Source: Sinorhizobium fredii
Lineage (GTDB): Bacteria; Pseudomonadota; Alphaproteobacteria; Rhizobiales; Rhizobiaceae
Length of the DNA: 64,000 nucleotides
Assembly (NCBI RefSeq): GCF_002944405.1
Contig: NZ_CP024307.1
Coordinates: 2,810,501 to 2,874,500, forward strand
Reading direction: 5' to 3'
Part shown: positions 34,360 through 44,597 of the stretch, piece after piece
How positions within the stretch are numbered: position 1 is the stretch's first letter
Layout of the letters: the number at the start of each line of letters is the position of its first letter
Program-made: the position numbers and the translations under genes
The notes under the pieces: generated by a model
Seen by the model: only the letters and a program-made list of their open reading frames with translations
What the model was told of the DNA's origin: nothing
The model's database searches: none

Positions 34360-37300
34360 ATGAACTTCTCCGCCTGGTCCATCCGCAATCCGGTCGCGCC
34401 GATTCTGGCGTTTTTCGTGCTCGTCGTGCTCGGCTGGCAGTCCTTCAATTCGCTGCCGATCACCCGCTTCCCGAACATCGACGTCCCGATCGTCTCGATC
34501 GTCGTGGCGCAGAGCGGAGCCGCCCCCGCCGAACTCGAGACCCAGGTGACCAAGGAAATCGAGGACGCGGTAGCCGGCATCTCCGGCGTCGACCATATCG
34601 AGTCGACGATTACCGACGGGACATCCACCACCGCAGTCATCTTCCGCATGGAAGTGCCCACGCAACAGGCCGTTCAGGATGTCAAGGACGCGATCGACCG
34701 CATCCGCGGCGACCTGCCGACCTCGATCGAGGAGCCGATCGTCTCCAAGGTTGACGTGGAAGGCCAGGCCATCCAGACCTTTGCCGTCTCCTCGCCCGGC
34801 ATGACGCTCGAGGAGCTGTCCTGGTTCGTCGACGACACGATCAAGCGCGCCATCCAGGGCCAAAGCGGCATCGGTCGGGTCGACCGCTATGGCGGGTCCG
34901 ACCGCGAAGTGCGCATCGAGCTCGATGACGACCGGCTGAATTCCTTCGGGATCACCGCGGCTGACGTCAACGGCCAGCTCCGCCGCATGAACATGGATCT
35001 CGGCTCGGGCCGCGGTCAGGTCGGCGGCAGCGAACAGGCGATCCGTACGCTGGGCGACGCGCGCGACGTTTCCCAGCTCGCCAACACGATGATCTCGCTG
35101 CCGAACGGACGCTTCGTGCGTCTGTCGGAGCTCGGCAAGGTTACCGATACCTACGAGGAGCCGAAGTCCTTCTCGCGCTTCAACGGCCACCCGGGCGTTA
35201 CCTTCGCGGTGTTCCGTGCCAAGGGGGCGAGCGAGGTGAGCGTCGCCGAAACAGTCGCCAAGACCCTCGACGAGATCCGCGCCAAGCATCCGGACGTCAC
35301 CATCGAGATGGTCGACGATCTGGTCTACTTCACCTATGGCAACTACGAGGCGGCGATACATACGCTGATCGAGGGTGCTCTGCTCGCCGTCATCGTCGTT
35401 ATGCTGTTCCTGCGCAACTGGCGCGCCACCTTGATCTCAGCGGTTGCCCTGCCGCTTTCAGCCATCCCGACTTTCTGGGTCATGGAGCTCCTTGGCTTCT
35501 CGCTGAACCTCGTGAGCTTCCTGGCGATGACGCTCGCAACCGGCATTCTCGTCGACGATGCAATCGTCGAGATCGAGAATATCGAGCGCCATATCCGCAT
35601 GGGCAAGTCGCCCTACAAGGCGGCGATCGAGGCAGCCGACGAGATCGGCCTTGCGGTCATCGCCACCACCTTCACCATCATCGCGGTCTTCGTGCCCGTT
35701 TCCTTCATGCCAGGCATTCCGGGGCAATACTTCATCCAGTTCGGGCTGACGGTCGCTGTCTCGGTCTTCTTCTCGCTGCTCGTCGCCCGCCTGATCACGC
35801 CGGTGATGGCGGCCTATCTGATGAAGCCGACGGATGTCGGCGGCGGTCACCACGATGATGACGGCTTCATGATGCGGCAGTACACGCGGGTCGTGCACTT
35901 CACCACGAAACGCTGGTATACGCGCTACTCCACGCTGGTCGTGGCAATCCTGCTCACTATCGGCTCCGTCGCCGCGCTCATCGCCTTCGTGCCCGGTAGT
36001 TTCCTGCCGCCGGAGGACAATTCGCGCGTCAGCCTGTCGATTGAACTGCCGCCCGATGCGATGCTCGAGGACACGGACCGGACGACCACGGAAATCTACA
36101 ACCGCATCAAGGATATCGAGGGAGTCGAGAACGTCTTCGTCCTCGGGGGCGCCTCGCCGAAGGGCGATCTCGAACTGCGCCGCGCCGCCGTCACCGTGCT
36201 GCTCAAGAAGCTCGATCACTCGCTTGTCAACAAGGTCGTCAACGACGTTATCGGGCGCACGCCGCTGATCGGTGAGTATCTGCCGAAGCTGCCGCCGGCT
36301 GGCCGCACCAAGCCGCAATCTCAGATCGAGAAGGAAATCTTCGCGCGGCTGCAATCGATCCCGGATCTCCGCGTTACCAAGTTGAACGATCGCGGCGAGC
36401 GCGACCTGTCGTTCAACCTGCTTTCCAACAACGAGGCGGATCTGGAGACGGCCATCGCCACGCTCGAAGCGAAGCTCCGCAGGGATCCGCTGCTCGCCAA
36501 TGTCAGCCCCGACGGTGCCCTGCCGCGGCCGGAACTGCAGATTCGTCCGCGCGATGAGCAGATGTCCCGCCTCGGCATCACCACGGCGGAGATCTCGGAA
36601 GTTATCCGCGTCGCCACGATCGGCGATATCGACGCACAACTGACGAAGATTGCGCTCGACGGGCGGCTGATCCCGATCCGGGTCCAGCTCAACCGCGATT
36701 TCCGGACAGATCTGGCTGCGATCCGCAATCTCAGGGTACAGACGGCGTCCGGTGCGACAGTCCCGCTCGCGAGCGTCGCCGACATCAACTATGGAGAAGG
36801 GCCGAGTTCCATCAAACGCTATGACCGCAACCGCGTTGTGAAGCTCGGCGCCGATCTGCCCGTAGGCGTCGCCCTCGACACCGCGTCGGCCCGCTTCAAG
36901 CAGATCGCCTCCGAAGCGAAGCTGCCGGGGACCGTCGAGTTCCTCGAAAGTGGCGACGCCGAAGTGCAGGCGGAAATGCAGCAGAGCTTCGGCAATGCGA
37001 TGCTGCTGGGCCTGATGATGGTGCTGGTCGTGCTCATCCTCTTGTTCAAGGACGTCATCCAGCCATTCACTATCCTGTTCTCGCTGCCGCTGGCGATCGG
37101 CGGCGTGGCAGCCGCTTTGATCCTCACGCAGAATGCGCTCTCCATGCCCGTCCTGATCGGCATCCTCATGCTGATGGGCATCGTCACCAAGAACGCCATC
37201 CTGCTCGTCGATTTCGGCATCGAGATGATGCATCACGGCATGGACCGGACGCTGTCGATGATCGAGGCTGGCCGCAAGCGCGCCCGGCCGATCGTCATGA

Positions 37301-37674
37301 CCTCCATCGCTATGTCCGCCGGTATGCTCCCCTCTGCACTCGGCGTCGGCGAAGGCGGCTCGTTCCGGGCGCCGATGGCGATCGCGGTCATCGGCGGCAT
37401 CATCGTCTCGACGGTGCTCAGCCTCGTCGTCGTCCCCTCCTTCTTCCTGATCATGGACGACCTGTCGCGTCTTCTCGCCTGGACCTTCGGCCGCATGGTC
37501 GGCAAGAAGGAGGAAGAAGACCTGCCGCTCGACCGCGAGGCGCTCAGCAAGCTTGCCGCAGAACAGGGCACGACGATCGAAAGCCTGGAGGAGCGTGTCA
37601 AGGCGCTGGAGGCCGAGCGGCGCGGCAAGTCCGACCGCAAGGTCATCAGCCATCCGGCACTCGCCGCCGAGTAA
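34360..37674 (+). CDS. RND-family multidrug efflux permease
   Basis: 1104 aa, of AcrB/HAE-1 size, with 12 membrane helices and two large periplasmic loops. It has the inward N-terminus NPVAPILAFFVLVVLGW. The TM4 aspartate pair is in ATGILVDDAIVEIENI, and the TM10 lysine region is MGIVTKNAILLVDFG. The proton-relay signature is intact. The last 60 residues form a charged helix rich in Glu (EEEDLPLDREAL, ESLEERVKALEAER), longer than in AcrB. The start at 34360 is the first ATG after the adaptor stop. Substrates are unknown. Confidence 0.88.
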   Translation: MNFSAWSIRNPVAPILAFFVLVVLGWQSFNSLPITRFPNIDVPIVSIVVAQSGAAPAELETQVTKEIEDAVAGISGVDHIESTITDGTSTTAVIFRMEVPTQQAVQDVKDAIDRIRGDLPTSIEEPIVSKVDVEGQAIQTFAVSSPGMTLEELSWFVDDTIKRAIQGQSGIGRVDRYGGSDREVRIELDDDRLNSFGITAADVNGQLRRMNMDLGSGRGQVGGSEQAIRTLGDARDVSQLANTMISLPNGRFVRLSELGKVTDTYEEPKSFSRFNGHPGVTFAVFRAKGASEVSVAETVAKTLDEIRAKHPDVTIEMVDDLVYFTYGNYEAAIHTLIEGALLAVIVVMLFLRNWRATLISAVALPLSAIPTFWVMELLGFSLNLVSFLAMTLATGILVDDAIVEIENIERHIRMGKSPYKAAIEAADEIGLAVIATTFTIIAVFVPVSFMPGIPGQYFIQFGLTVAVSVFFSLLVARLITPVMAAYLMKPTDVGGGHHDDDGFMMRQYTRVVHFTTKRWYTRYSTLVVAILLTIGSVAALIAFVPGSFLPPEDNSRVSLSIELPPDAMLEDTDRTTTEIYNRIKDIEGVENVFVLGGASPKGDLELRRAAVTVLLKKLDHSLVNKVVNDVIGRTPLIGEYLPKLPPAGRTKPQSQIEKEIFARLQSIPDLRVTKLNDRGERDLSFNLLSNNEADLETAIATLEAKLRRDPLLANVSPDGALPRPELQIRPRDEQMSRLGITTAEISEVIRVATIGDIDAQLTKIALDGRLIPIRVQLNRDFRTDLAAIRNLRVQTASGATVPLASVADINYGEGPSSIKRYDRNRVVKLGADLPVGVALDTASARFKQIASEAKLPGTVEFLESGDAEVQAEMQQSFGNAMLLGLMMVLVVLILLFKDVIQPFTILFSLPLAIGGVAAALILTQNALSMPVLIGILMLMGIVTKNAILLVDFGIEMMHHGMDRTLSMIEAGRKRARPIVMTSIAMSAGMLPSALGVGEGGSFRAPMAIAVIGGIIVSTVLSLVVVPSFFLIMDDLSRLLAWTFGRMVGKKEEEDLPLDREALSKLAAEQGTTIESLEERVKALEAERRGKSDRKVISHPALAAE

Positions 37675-37750
37675 GCCGTATTTTCTAAGAACTACTGCTG
37701 CACCCGTTCCGAGCAGGGACAAGCAGCAGCGCCTCTTTTCGCCAAGTTGT

Positions 37751-37764
37751 TTGATATGGGTCAA
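37751..37764 (+). promoter_or_regulatory. FNR/FixK-type box
   Basis: TTGA-TATGGG-TCAA, an exact TTGA-N6-TCAA anaerobox, centred about 62 bp upstream of the ATG at 37819. It predicts control by FixK, FnrN or NnrR-type regulators, or autoregulation by the downstream Crp/Fnr gene when intact. Confidence 0.6.
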
Positions 37765-37818
37765 GTTAGGACCGGCGCGAAAACCGCTAGCTTAGTCACG
37801 ATTTTTCGGACGAGCGGT

Positions 37819-38500
37819 ATGAAGACCTTGCGATTGACCTCCAGCGACCGGGCCATCCTCCTCAATGCGCGATTCTTTTCGCGGCTGCCGCGATCCGCGA
37901 TAGAGGCGATTGTCGAGGGCGCGACAGTTTCGACGCACGAAGCGCACGTCACGCTGTTTCGCCAGAACGAGCCGCTCGACGATGTGCTGGTCGTCCTCTC
38001 GGGGCTCGTCCGCCTCTATCGCCTGGGCAAGGTACGGGCGCGAAGCCGGTGTCGCAGTCTTCCCGAAAGGCGAATTGATCGGCGTCAACGCCATGTTCCT
38101 GGATCGCCGCGCGACCGCCAATGCCCAGGCCGCCGAACACTCGATCATCGCCCGGCTGGAAGGCGGCAAGCTGCGCCGGCTGGCCGCCGAAGACCCGCCC
38201 GTTGCCCAGGCGCTTCTCGAAATTCTTTGTCACCACGGCAAGCTGGCCGAGGACTGCCTTGCCGAAGACCGGCTTCTCACCGCGCCTCAGCGCGTCGCGA
38301 ACTACATTCTGAGCCATTGCCCGAACGGTTCCCAGAGCTTCTCCTTCCGCCTGCCGTTTCAGAAGAGCGTGCTCGCCGGCAAACTCGGCCTCGCCCCCGA
38401 GGCACTGTCGCGCGCCTTCTCCACGCTTCGTCAATCGGGCGTCGTGGTGAAGGGCCGGGTGATCGAAATTCGCGACCGTCAGGCGCTCGAACAGTTCTAA
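37819..38500 (+). pseudogene. Crp/Fnr-family regulator interrupted by a one-base frameshift
   Basis: Two overlapping reading frames together make one complete Crp/Fnr protein of about 226 aa. The first frame (from ATG 37819) gives the N-terminal cNMP-type barrel up to LSGLVRLYRLGK. The second frame supplies GREAGVAVFPKGELIGVNAMF and the C-terminal HTH KSVLAGKLGLAPEALSRAF. Deleting the T at 38033 restores ...RLGKDGREAGV, the expected family sequence. No N-terminal FNR cysteine motif is seen; the HTH resembles Dnr/NnrR. The gene is either a recent pseudogene or a sequencing error. It sits between the RND pump and the convergent ureG. Confidence 0.75.
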
Positions 38501-38510
38501 GGTACCGAGT

Positions 38511-39122
<612 letters not shown>

Positions 39123-39208
39123 TTTCTATGTCCTTTCCGGGCGCCTGAGTCTTTGTTTTCCATGCATGTCGTTGGCCCAAAACCGTTGCCACTTTTGGGC
39201 GACATGCA

Positions 39209-39880
39209 TCACGAACGAAACAGGCGCGAATGCAGGGTTTCATGTCTGAGCGATGCAATATCGGCCATGATCGCGGCCGAGCCAAGATCGTCGAGCGAGC
39301 CGCGCGCGGCGCGAGCGGCAATCGCCGCCATCGCCGCCTCCAGCCCGGCAAGCAAGCCGACGCCGTCGCGCTGGCCGATGACGCCGCAACGGATGGCGAC
39401 CGATACGGCATTGGAGGTCGTTGCGTTGAGAAAGGCCGCGATCGTCGGCTCAAGTCCGGTCCGATGCGCACCGGCGACGGCACCGACCGCCACCGGATAG
39501 GCGGCCGTCGATCCGAGCGTCTCCAGCACCGGGTGCGGCCAGTGGCCGGCGGCGGCAAGGAACGCCTCGCCAAGAAGCATGGTTTCCATGTGCCGCTCGC
39601 GCGAGCCGGCAAGCGCCTCGGCAAGTTCGCCGACCGCCCGTAGCCGGGCTGGATCGTCATGGCCGCGATAGCTTTCCGCCAGAAGCAGCGCGTCGTTCCA
39701 GATCGGGCCGCGGTTCACCAGCGTTTCCAGCCACTGCCGCAGATCGCCGGCACTTGTAACGAGGCCGTCATGAACGGCCTGCTCCAATCCGCCGGAATAG
39801 GAAAAGGCGCCGACCGGAAAGGCAGGCGAGAGCCAGGTGACGAGGCGCAGCAGAGCCTGCGTGGCGGCCTCGTCAGCCAT
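39209..39880 (-). CDS. ureF: Urease accessory protein UreF
   Basis: 223-aa all-helical chaperone that links UreG to the UreDABC complex. The family start [27 protein letters not shown] is clear, and the C-terminal region [14 protein letters not shown] is typical. I chose the ATG at 39880, which overlaps the ureE stop by 8 bp, rather than the frame start at 39904. Confidence 0.9.
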   Translation of the reverse strand: MADEAATQALLRLVTWLSPAFPVGAFSYSGGLEQAVHDGLVTSAGDLRQWLETLVNRGPIWNDALLLAESYRGHDDPARLRAVGELAEALAGSRERHMETMLLGEAFLAAAGHWPHPVLETLGSTAAYPVAVGAVAGAHRTGLEPTIAAFLNATTSNAVSVAIRCGVIGQRDGVGLLAGLEAAMAAIAARAARGSLDDLGSAAIMADIASLRHETLHSRLFRS

Positions 39881-40352
39881 GGTCGTGGTGGTGACCGTGC
39901 CCATGGTGGTGATGGCCGGTGCCGTGATAGGCGCCGCGCAAGGGTTGGAACGGCTCGACCACTTCGCTTACCGTCGCTCTGAGCCCTTCAAGCATGACGC
40001 GGATGACGGGATCGCGGGCGATCAAGATCCGCCCCTCCTCGACCGCCGCCGGCAGATGCCGGTTGCCGAGATGCCAGGCGATTTCGATCAGATGCAGCCC
40101 GTCGCGCGGAAGGATTTCGTAGAGCGCCTCCTCGGCCGCTTTCACTTCGACATAGCCGCCGCCTTCCAGCACCAGCAGGTCGCCGTCGGCGAGCATTACC
40201 GGCTCCTTGAGGTCGAGCATCACCACATCGTCATTTTCGAGATGCAGGAGCTTGCGGCGCAGATGCCGCTGGTCGTGGGTCAGCGTCACCCGGTGAAGCG
40301 GCGCCTTGTCGGCGGCACCCGGAGAGAGGATCTCCGTCGAACGATAGGGCAC
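39873..40352 (-). CDS. ureE: Urease accessory nickel-binding protein UreE with His-rich tail
   Basis: 159-aa nickel metallochaperone. N-terminal peptide-binding domain ([12 protein letters not shown]) and metal-binding domain ([15 protein letters not shown]). The C-terminal tail [14 protein letters not shown] is a nickel-storage extension. I chose the GTG at 40352, preceded by GAGG; an in-frame extension to 40394 would run into the upstream gene. The tail's last codons overlap the ureF start. Confidence 0.87.
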   Translation of the reverse strand: MPYRSTEILSPGAADKAPLHRVTLTHDQRHLRRKLLHLENDDVVMLDLKEPVMLADGDLLVLEGGGYVEVKAAEEALYEILPRDGLHLIEIAWHLGNRHLPAAVEEGRILIARDPVIRVMLEGLRATVSEVVEPFQPLRGAYHGTGHHHHGHGHHHDHG

Positions 40353-40353
40353 G

Positions 40354-40650
40354 TCAGATGACCTCGACCTTTTCCGGATGCACGACCTCGACACGCGCTT
40401 CGACGAGCAGGTCGGCCATCGCCGCCTTGAAGGATTTCAGATGCGGTTCGCCGAAGTGCGCATCGAGGGCCGCCCGGCTCTTCCAGGTCTCGACGAAGAC
40501 GAGCGCGTCCGGTTCGGCGGGCTTTCGATAGAGATCGTAGCTGATGCAGCCCTCCTCCTTGCGGGTGGCCTCGATCAGCGGTGCGGCACGGGCCACGACG
40601 TCGTCGCCCTTGCTTGCATGCGCCTTAAGATATGCGATGACGTAAACCAT
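40354..40650 (-). CDS. Antibiotic biosynthesis monooxygenase (YgiN-like) protein
   Basis: 98-aa dimeric alpha-beta barrel protein (ABM domain). It begins [20 protein letters not shown] and has the [21 protein letters not shown] core and the [10 protein letters not shown] helix. YgiN-type members oxidise quinols or have unknown substrates. It starts the ABM-ureE-ureF-ureG run: its stop is 1 bp from the ureE start. It is separated from the upstream peroxiredoxin by a terminator. Confidence 0.75.
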   Translation of the reverse strand: MVYVIAYLKAHASKGDDVVARAAPLIEATRKEEGCISYDLYRKPAEPDALVFVETWKSRAALDAHFGEPHLKSFKAAMADLLVEARVEVVHPEKVEVI

Positions 40651-40687
40651 TGAAATGCGTACCTCCGACGGGCTTCACATTAACAAG

Positions 40688-40758
40688 AAAAAGCCCCGGC
40701 GCCAGCAGCAAGAGGAAAATCCAAACGGCTTTCCAACCTGCGTGCGGCAGCGGGGCTT
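40688..40758 (-). terminator. Terminator after peroxiredoxin gene
   Basis: Arms AAGCCCCG (40691-40698) and CGGGGCTT (40751-40758), with some further pairing inside. On the minus strand they are followed by TTTTTC. It separates the peroxiredoxin gene from the ABM-ureEFG genes, suggesting a separate or read-through promoter for the latter. Confidence 0.55.
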
Positions 40759-40777
40759 ATATGATCACAATGCCGGA

Positions 40778-41317
40778 TCAGGCAGCGATCTTCTGCGACT
40801 TCAGCGCCTCGAGAATGTTCTGCGGCGAGGAAACGCCATAGGGGTCGCTATCGCAATTGTCGGAATAGCCTTCCTCTTCGAACCACTGCTCGACCGTGCC
40901 GTTATTGACGATGGCGGCGTAGCGCCAGGAGCGCATGCCGAAGCCGAGATTGTCCTTGGCGACCAGCATGCCCATCTTGCGGGTGAACTCGCCCGAACCG
41001 TCCGGAATGAGCTTGACGTTTTCCAGCCCCTGCGATTTGCCCCAGGCGTTCATGACGAAGGCGTCGTTGACCGAGATGCAATAGATCTCGTCGATGCCGA
41101 GCGCGCGGAACTCGGGCGTCAGCTTCTCGAAATCCGGCAGCTGGTAGGTCGAGCAGGTCGGGGTGAAGGCGCCCGGCAGCGAGAACAAGACGACGCGCTT
41201 GCCGACGAAATAGTCGTTCGACGAGACATCCTGCCAGCGGAACGGATTGGAACCGCCAACGGATTCGTCGCGGACGCGGGTGCGGAAGGTTACAACGGGA
41301 ACTTTTCTGCCGAGCAT
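40778..41317 (-). CDS. Prx5-type peroxiredoxin
   Basis: 179-aa thiol peroxidase reducing peroxides. The peroxidatic cysteine is in FSLPGAFTPTCSTYQLPDFE, followed by the Prx5 NDAFVMNAWGK motif and SWRYAAIVNNGTVEQWF. There is no fused glutaredoxin domain. Three consecutive ATGs precede LGRK; the third (41317) is best spaced from GGAG. It lies 176 bp after ureC on the same strand and is not known to be needed for urease. Confidence 0.85.
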   Translation of the reverse strand: MLGRKVPVVTFRTRVRDESVGGSNPFRWQDVSSNDYFVGKRVVLFSLPGAFTPTCSTYQLPDFEKLTPEFRALGIDEIYCISVNDAFVMNAWGKSQGLENVKLIPDGSGEFTRKMGMLVAKDNLGFGMRSWRYAAIVNNGTVEQWFEEEGYSDNCDSDPYGVSSPQNILEALKSQKIAA

Positions 41318-41493
41318 CATCATCTCCTTCGAGTGGGCAGCCGGCCGTCAAGTCTTGGGAGGAAGAGCAGCCGGCGAAAGGGAAGGCCCCTTCTATCGAA
41401 GATTCCGCTGCAGTGCAGCATCAAAGCGCCGATCGGGCGGCGGCGCATGGCAGGCATGCGACTGCCGCATGGCTGCCAGTTCGTCCGGAATGT

Positions 41494-43206
41494 CTAGAAC
41501 AGGAAATACCGCTGCGCCATCGGCAGCACGGTCGCCGGCTCGCACGTCAACAGCACGCCGTCGGCGCGCACCTCATAGGTTTCCGGGTCGACCTCGACAT
41601 GCGGTGTGAGGCCGTTGTGGATCATCGAGGCCTTGCCGATGCCGCCGCGGGTATTCTGGACGGCGACGAGCTCCTTGGCGACGCCGAGCCTTCCCGCGAG
41701 GCCGGCGTCGAGCGAAGCCTGCGAGACGAAGGTGACGGAGGAATTGGTCCGGCTTCGGCCATAGGCGCCGAACATCGGCCGGTAATGGACCGGCTGTGGC
41801 GTCGGGATCGAAGCATTCGGGTCGCCCATCGGCGCGGCCGCGATCGTTCCGCCGAGCAGCACCATATCCGGCTTCACGCCGAAAAAGGCAGGGTTCCAGA
41901 TGACGAGGTCGGCGCGCTTGCCGACTTCGAGCGAACCGATCTCATGGCTGAGGCCATGGGCGATCGCCGGGTTGATCGTGTATTTGGCGACATAGCGCTT
42001 GACGCGGAAATTGTCATTGTCGCCGGTCTCCTCCTTCAGCCGGCCGCGCTGGCGCTTCATCTTGTCGGCCGTCTGCCAGGTGCGGATCGCCACCTCGCCG
42101 ACACGGCCCATGGCCTGGCTGTCGGAGGAGATGATCGAGAAGGCGCCGATATCGTGGAGAATGTCCTCCGCGGCGATCGTCTCCTTGCGGATGCGGCTTT
42201 CGGCAAAGGCGATGTCCTCGGGGATCGACGGCGACAGGTGGTGGCAGACCATGAGCATGTCGAGATGCTCGGCCAGCGTGTTCTGGGTGTAGGGCCGCGT
42301 CGGGTTGGTCGAGGACGGAATGACGTTCGGCTGGCCGCAGATCTTGATGATGTCCGGTGCGTGGCCGCCGCCCGCCCCTTCCGTATGGAAGGCGTGAATG
42401 GTCCGGCCCTTGATCGCCGCAATCGTGTCCTCAACGAAGCCGCTCTCGTTTAGCGTGTCGGTGTGGATCATCACCTGAACGTCGTATTCGTCCGCCACCG
42501 ACAGGCAGCAGTCGATCGCTCCCGGTGTCGTTCCCCAGTCCTCGTGCAGCTTCAGCGAGGTGGCGCCGCCGAGCACCATTTCAACGAGCGCGCCCGGCAG
42601 CGAGGCGTTGCCCTTGCCGGCGAAGGCAAGGTTCATCGGGAAGGCATCGGCGGCCTCGATCATACGCGCGATATGCCACGGCCCCGGCGTGCACGTCGTC
42701 GCCAGCGTGCCATGTGCGGGGCCCGTGCCGCCACCGAGCATGCAGGTGAGCCCGCTCATCAGCGCCTCTTCGATCTGCTGCGGGCAGATGAAATGGATAT
42801 GGCTATCCATGCCGCCGGCCGTGACGATCTTGCCCTCGCCGGCGATCGCCTCGGTGCCCGGTCCGACGATGATGTTCACGCCCGGCTGCGTATCGGGATT
42901 GCCGGCCTTTCCTATTGCCGCGATCCGCCCGTCCTTCAGGCCGATATCCGCCTTGACGATGCCCCAGTGGTCGACGATCAGCGCGTTGGTGATGACCGTA
43001 TCGACCGCGCCGCCCTCGCGCGTCACCTGGCTCTGGCCCATGCCGTCGCGGATGACCTTGCCGCCGCCGAACTTCACCTCTTCGCCATAGGTGGTGAAGT
43101 CCTTCTCAACCTCAATGAAGAGCTCCGTGTCGGCAAGCCGCACCCTGTCGCCGACCGTCGGACCGAACATGTTGGCATAGGCCGCGCGCGACATTTTGTA
43201 GGACAT
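41494..43206 (-). CDS. ureC: Urease alpha subunit UreC
   Basis: 570-aa catalytic subunit hydrolysing urea to ammonia and carbamate. The nickel centre is intact: H136 and H138 in DSHIHF, the carbamylated lysine K219 in [13 protein letters not shown]248 and H274. The mobile flap is [23 protein letters not shown] with C321 and H322-H323. The start at 43206 has a good AAGGAG. The upstream GT29-like gene ends 3 bp before the start, so the genes are cotranscribed. Confidence 0.95.
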   Translation of the reverse strand: MSYKMSRAAYANMFGPTVGDRVRLADTELFIEVEKDFTTYGEEVKFGGGKVIRDGMGQSQVTREGGAVDTVITNALIVDHWGIVKADIGLKDGRIAAIGKAGNPDTQPGVNIIVGPGTEAIAGEGKIVTAGGMDSHIHFICPQQIEEALMSGLTCMLGGGTGPAHGTLATTCTPGPWHIARMIEAADAFPMNLAFAGKGNASLPGALVEMVLGGATSLKLHEDWGTTPGAIDCCLSVADEYDVQVMIHTDTLNESGFVEDTIAAIKGRTIHAFHTEGAGGGHAPDIIKICGQPNVIPSSTNPTRPYTQNTLAEHLDMLMVCHHLSPSIPEDIAFAESRIRKETIAAEDILHDIGAFSIISSDSQAMGRVGEVAIRTWQTADKMKRQRGRLKEETGDNDNFRVKRYVAKYTINPAIAHGLSHEIGSLEVGKRADLVIWNPAFFGVKPDMVLLGGTIAAAPMGDPNASIPTPQPVHYRPMFGAYGRSRTNSSVTFVSQASLDAGLAGRLGVAKELVAVQNTRGGIGKASMIHNGLTPHVEVDPETYEVRADGVLLTCEPATVLPMAQRYFLF

Positions 43207-43209
43207 GGT

Positions 43210-43860
43210 TCAGGCTCCTTGGGACAAGTCTGACGAAGGCAATGGATTGAGGCGGCGGAGGCGGCATGCGGCGGCATGCGCATCGACATAACGCCGCTCG
43301 GCGGCGAAGGGATGCCACTCCCAGCCGCTGTGACCGAAGCCGGCGAGCACGATCTCGTCGCCGGCGGAAGCGACGTCGGACAGGATGTCGGCGATCACCA
43401 CCAGACCGCTCGATGGAGCGACGTAAGGCGGCGGCGCGAAACGGGCGAGATCTTGCTCCAGCCGCTCGTGCGCTTCGATCGGGACGACCCGGTGCCGTCG
43501 GCCGGTCGCACGCGCGAAGGCCTCGAAGCCGGCGGTGTAGTCGTCGCAGAAATCGTCGAGGTCCGGATGGGTCTTGGCGAGCGCTGCCCGCATCGCCACG
43601 AACTTAGCAGCGGAGCGCACGCTCCAGATTTCACGTGCCTGGCGCACCGGCTCGCTCGTCTTCCAGCGGCCACCGCCGAGCATTGCAAGCGCCGGGCGGC
43701 CCGTGTTGCAGACGGCGACGATGTCGGTCCGGGCGCCGCCCCGGCCGACCGAGCGGCAATCGTTGAAGCGGACTACCAGGTCGGCTGCGTCGATCGTCGC
43801 GGCAGCACCCTCCGGCACCTCGCCATTTCCCACGATCATGACGCGCCGGCCCAGCAACAC
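43210..43860 (-). CDS. Glycosyltransferase-29-like protein in the urease operon
   Basis: 216-aa protein. Its N-terminus VMIVGNGEVPEGAAATID and the VVRFNDCRS motif recall the nucleotide-binding part of sialyltransferase (GT29)-type folds. A later GSSGL-like loop (APSSGLVVIADIL) and GFGHSGWEWHPFAAERRYVDAH are present. The start is GTG at 43860, directly after the previous stop and behind AAGGAA. Fusion or partner domains are absent. Its place between ureB and ureC recurs in rhizobia as far as I recall. Enzyme activity is unproven, and an involvement in urease maturation is only positional. Confidence 0.6.
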   Translation of the reverse strand: MLLGRRVMIVGNGEVPEGAAATIDAADLVVRFNDCRSVGRGGARTDIVAVCNTGRPALAMLGGGRWKTSEPVRQAREIWSVRSAAKFVAMRAALAKTHPDLDDFCDDYTAGFEAFARATGRRHRVVPIEAHERLEQDLARFAPPPYVAPSSGLVVIADILSDVASAGDEIVLAGFGHSGWEWHPFAAERRYVDAHAAACRLRRLNPLPSSDLSQGA

Positions 43861-44283
43861 TCAGTTTCCTTGCGCCTCGAGAAGTTCCTTGAGTTCGGCG
43901 GTGCGCTTTCGGGTCAGCTCTGCGAGGCAGCCCGAGACGAGCATGGGCTCCATCGAACCGCCCCGAGCCTCGAAGCCGGCGAGTTCGCACTGGCCGTCGC
44001 GGTAGCCGATCCAGGCCCGCTGCGCCTTTTTCAATGCCGCGATGGCACCGATATAAGCCGCGTCGATATCACCGAGCTCCTTGTCGGTTTGCTGCACCGC
44101 GGTCATCGCCTGCTTGTAGATCTTGTTCAGGTCCGCATCCGCGGCCTGGTATTCCCGATCGGCGCAAATGTTCAAATCCATCTGCGCTACCGCCTCTTGG
44201 CAATTCACCTCAGGCTGTTCCTGAGCGAGCGCAAAGGTCGTGAGAATGAAAAGCAGGCCAAGGGCGGATGCGGCTACTCTCAT
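43861..44283 (-). CDS. LprI/DUF1311-family secreted protein
   Basis: 140 aa with a signal peptide ending LAQEQPE. The mature part begins [35 protein letters not shown], the DUF1311/LprI (lysozyme inhibitor-like) pattern with conserved cysteines. Further cysteines occur in [11 protein letters not shown] and SGCLAEL. It is a periplasmic protein sitting between ureB and the GT29-like gene, overlapping ureB by 4 bp. A periplasmic product in a cytoplasmic enzyme operon is unusual. Confidence 0.75.
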   Translation of the reverse strand: MRVAASALGLLFILTTFALAQEQPEVNCQEAVAQMDLNICADREYQAADADLNKIYKQAMTAVQQTDKELGDIDAAYIGAIAALKKAQRAWIGYRDGQCELAGFEARGGSMEPMLVSGCLAELTRKRTAELKELLEAQGN

Positions 44284-44585
44284 AGCTTGCCCATGACCTG
44301 TTGACGGAACCCGAAAACCTCGCGCTTGCCGGAAAGCGGGATCAGCGTCACCTGCCGCGTCTGCCCCGGTTCGAAACGCACCGCCGTGCCCGCCGGGATA
44401 TCGAGCCGCTTGCCGCGCGCCGCACCACGGTCGAAGATCAGGCCGGCGTTCGTTTCCGCGAAATGATAATGGCTGCCGACCTGAACCGGCCGGTCGCCGG
44501 AATTGGAGACTTCGATGGTGATCGTCGGAAGACCGACATTGAGTTCGATGTCGCCCGCGGCTGCGATGATCTCGCCTGGAATCAT
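44280..44585 (-). CDS. ureB: Urease beta subunit UreB
   Basis: 101-aa beta subunit forming the urease core with UreA and UreC. Begins [16 protein letters not shown] and contains the family core [21 protein letters not shown] and [19 protein letters not shown]. Length is normal. Its stop overlaps the DUF1311 gene by 4 bp. Confidence 0.93.
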   Translation of the reverse strand: MIPGEIIAAAGDIELNVGLPTITIEVSNSGDRPVQVGSHYHFAETNAGLIFDRGAARGKRLDIPAGTAVRFEPGQTRQVTLIPLSGKREVFGFRQQVMGKL

Positions 44586-44597
44586 GCTCGTCTCTCC

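Noticed and set aside
35458..37764. Minus-strand frame of about 768 codons opposite the RND permease
   Set aside because: Same antisense effect; low-complexity, Asp/Glu/Arg/Gln-rich translation; no ribosome binding site or conserved motif.
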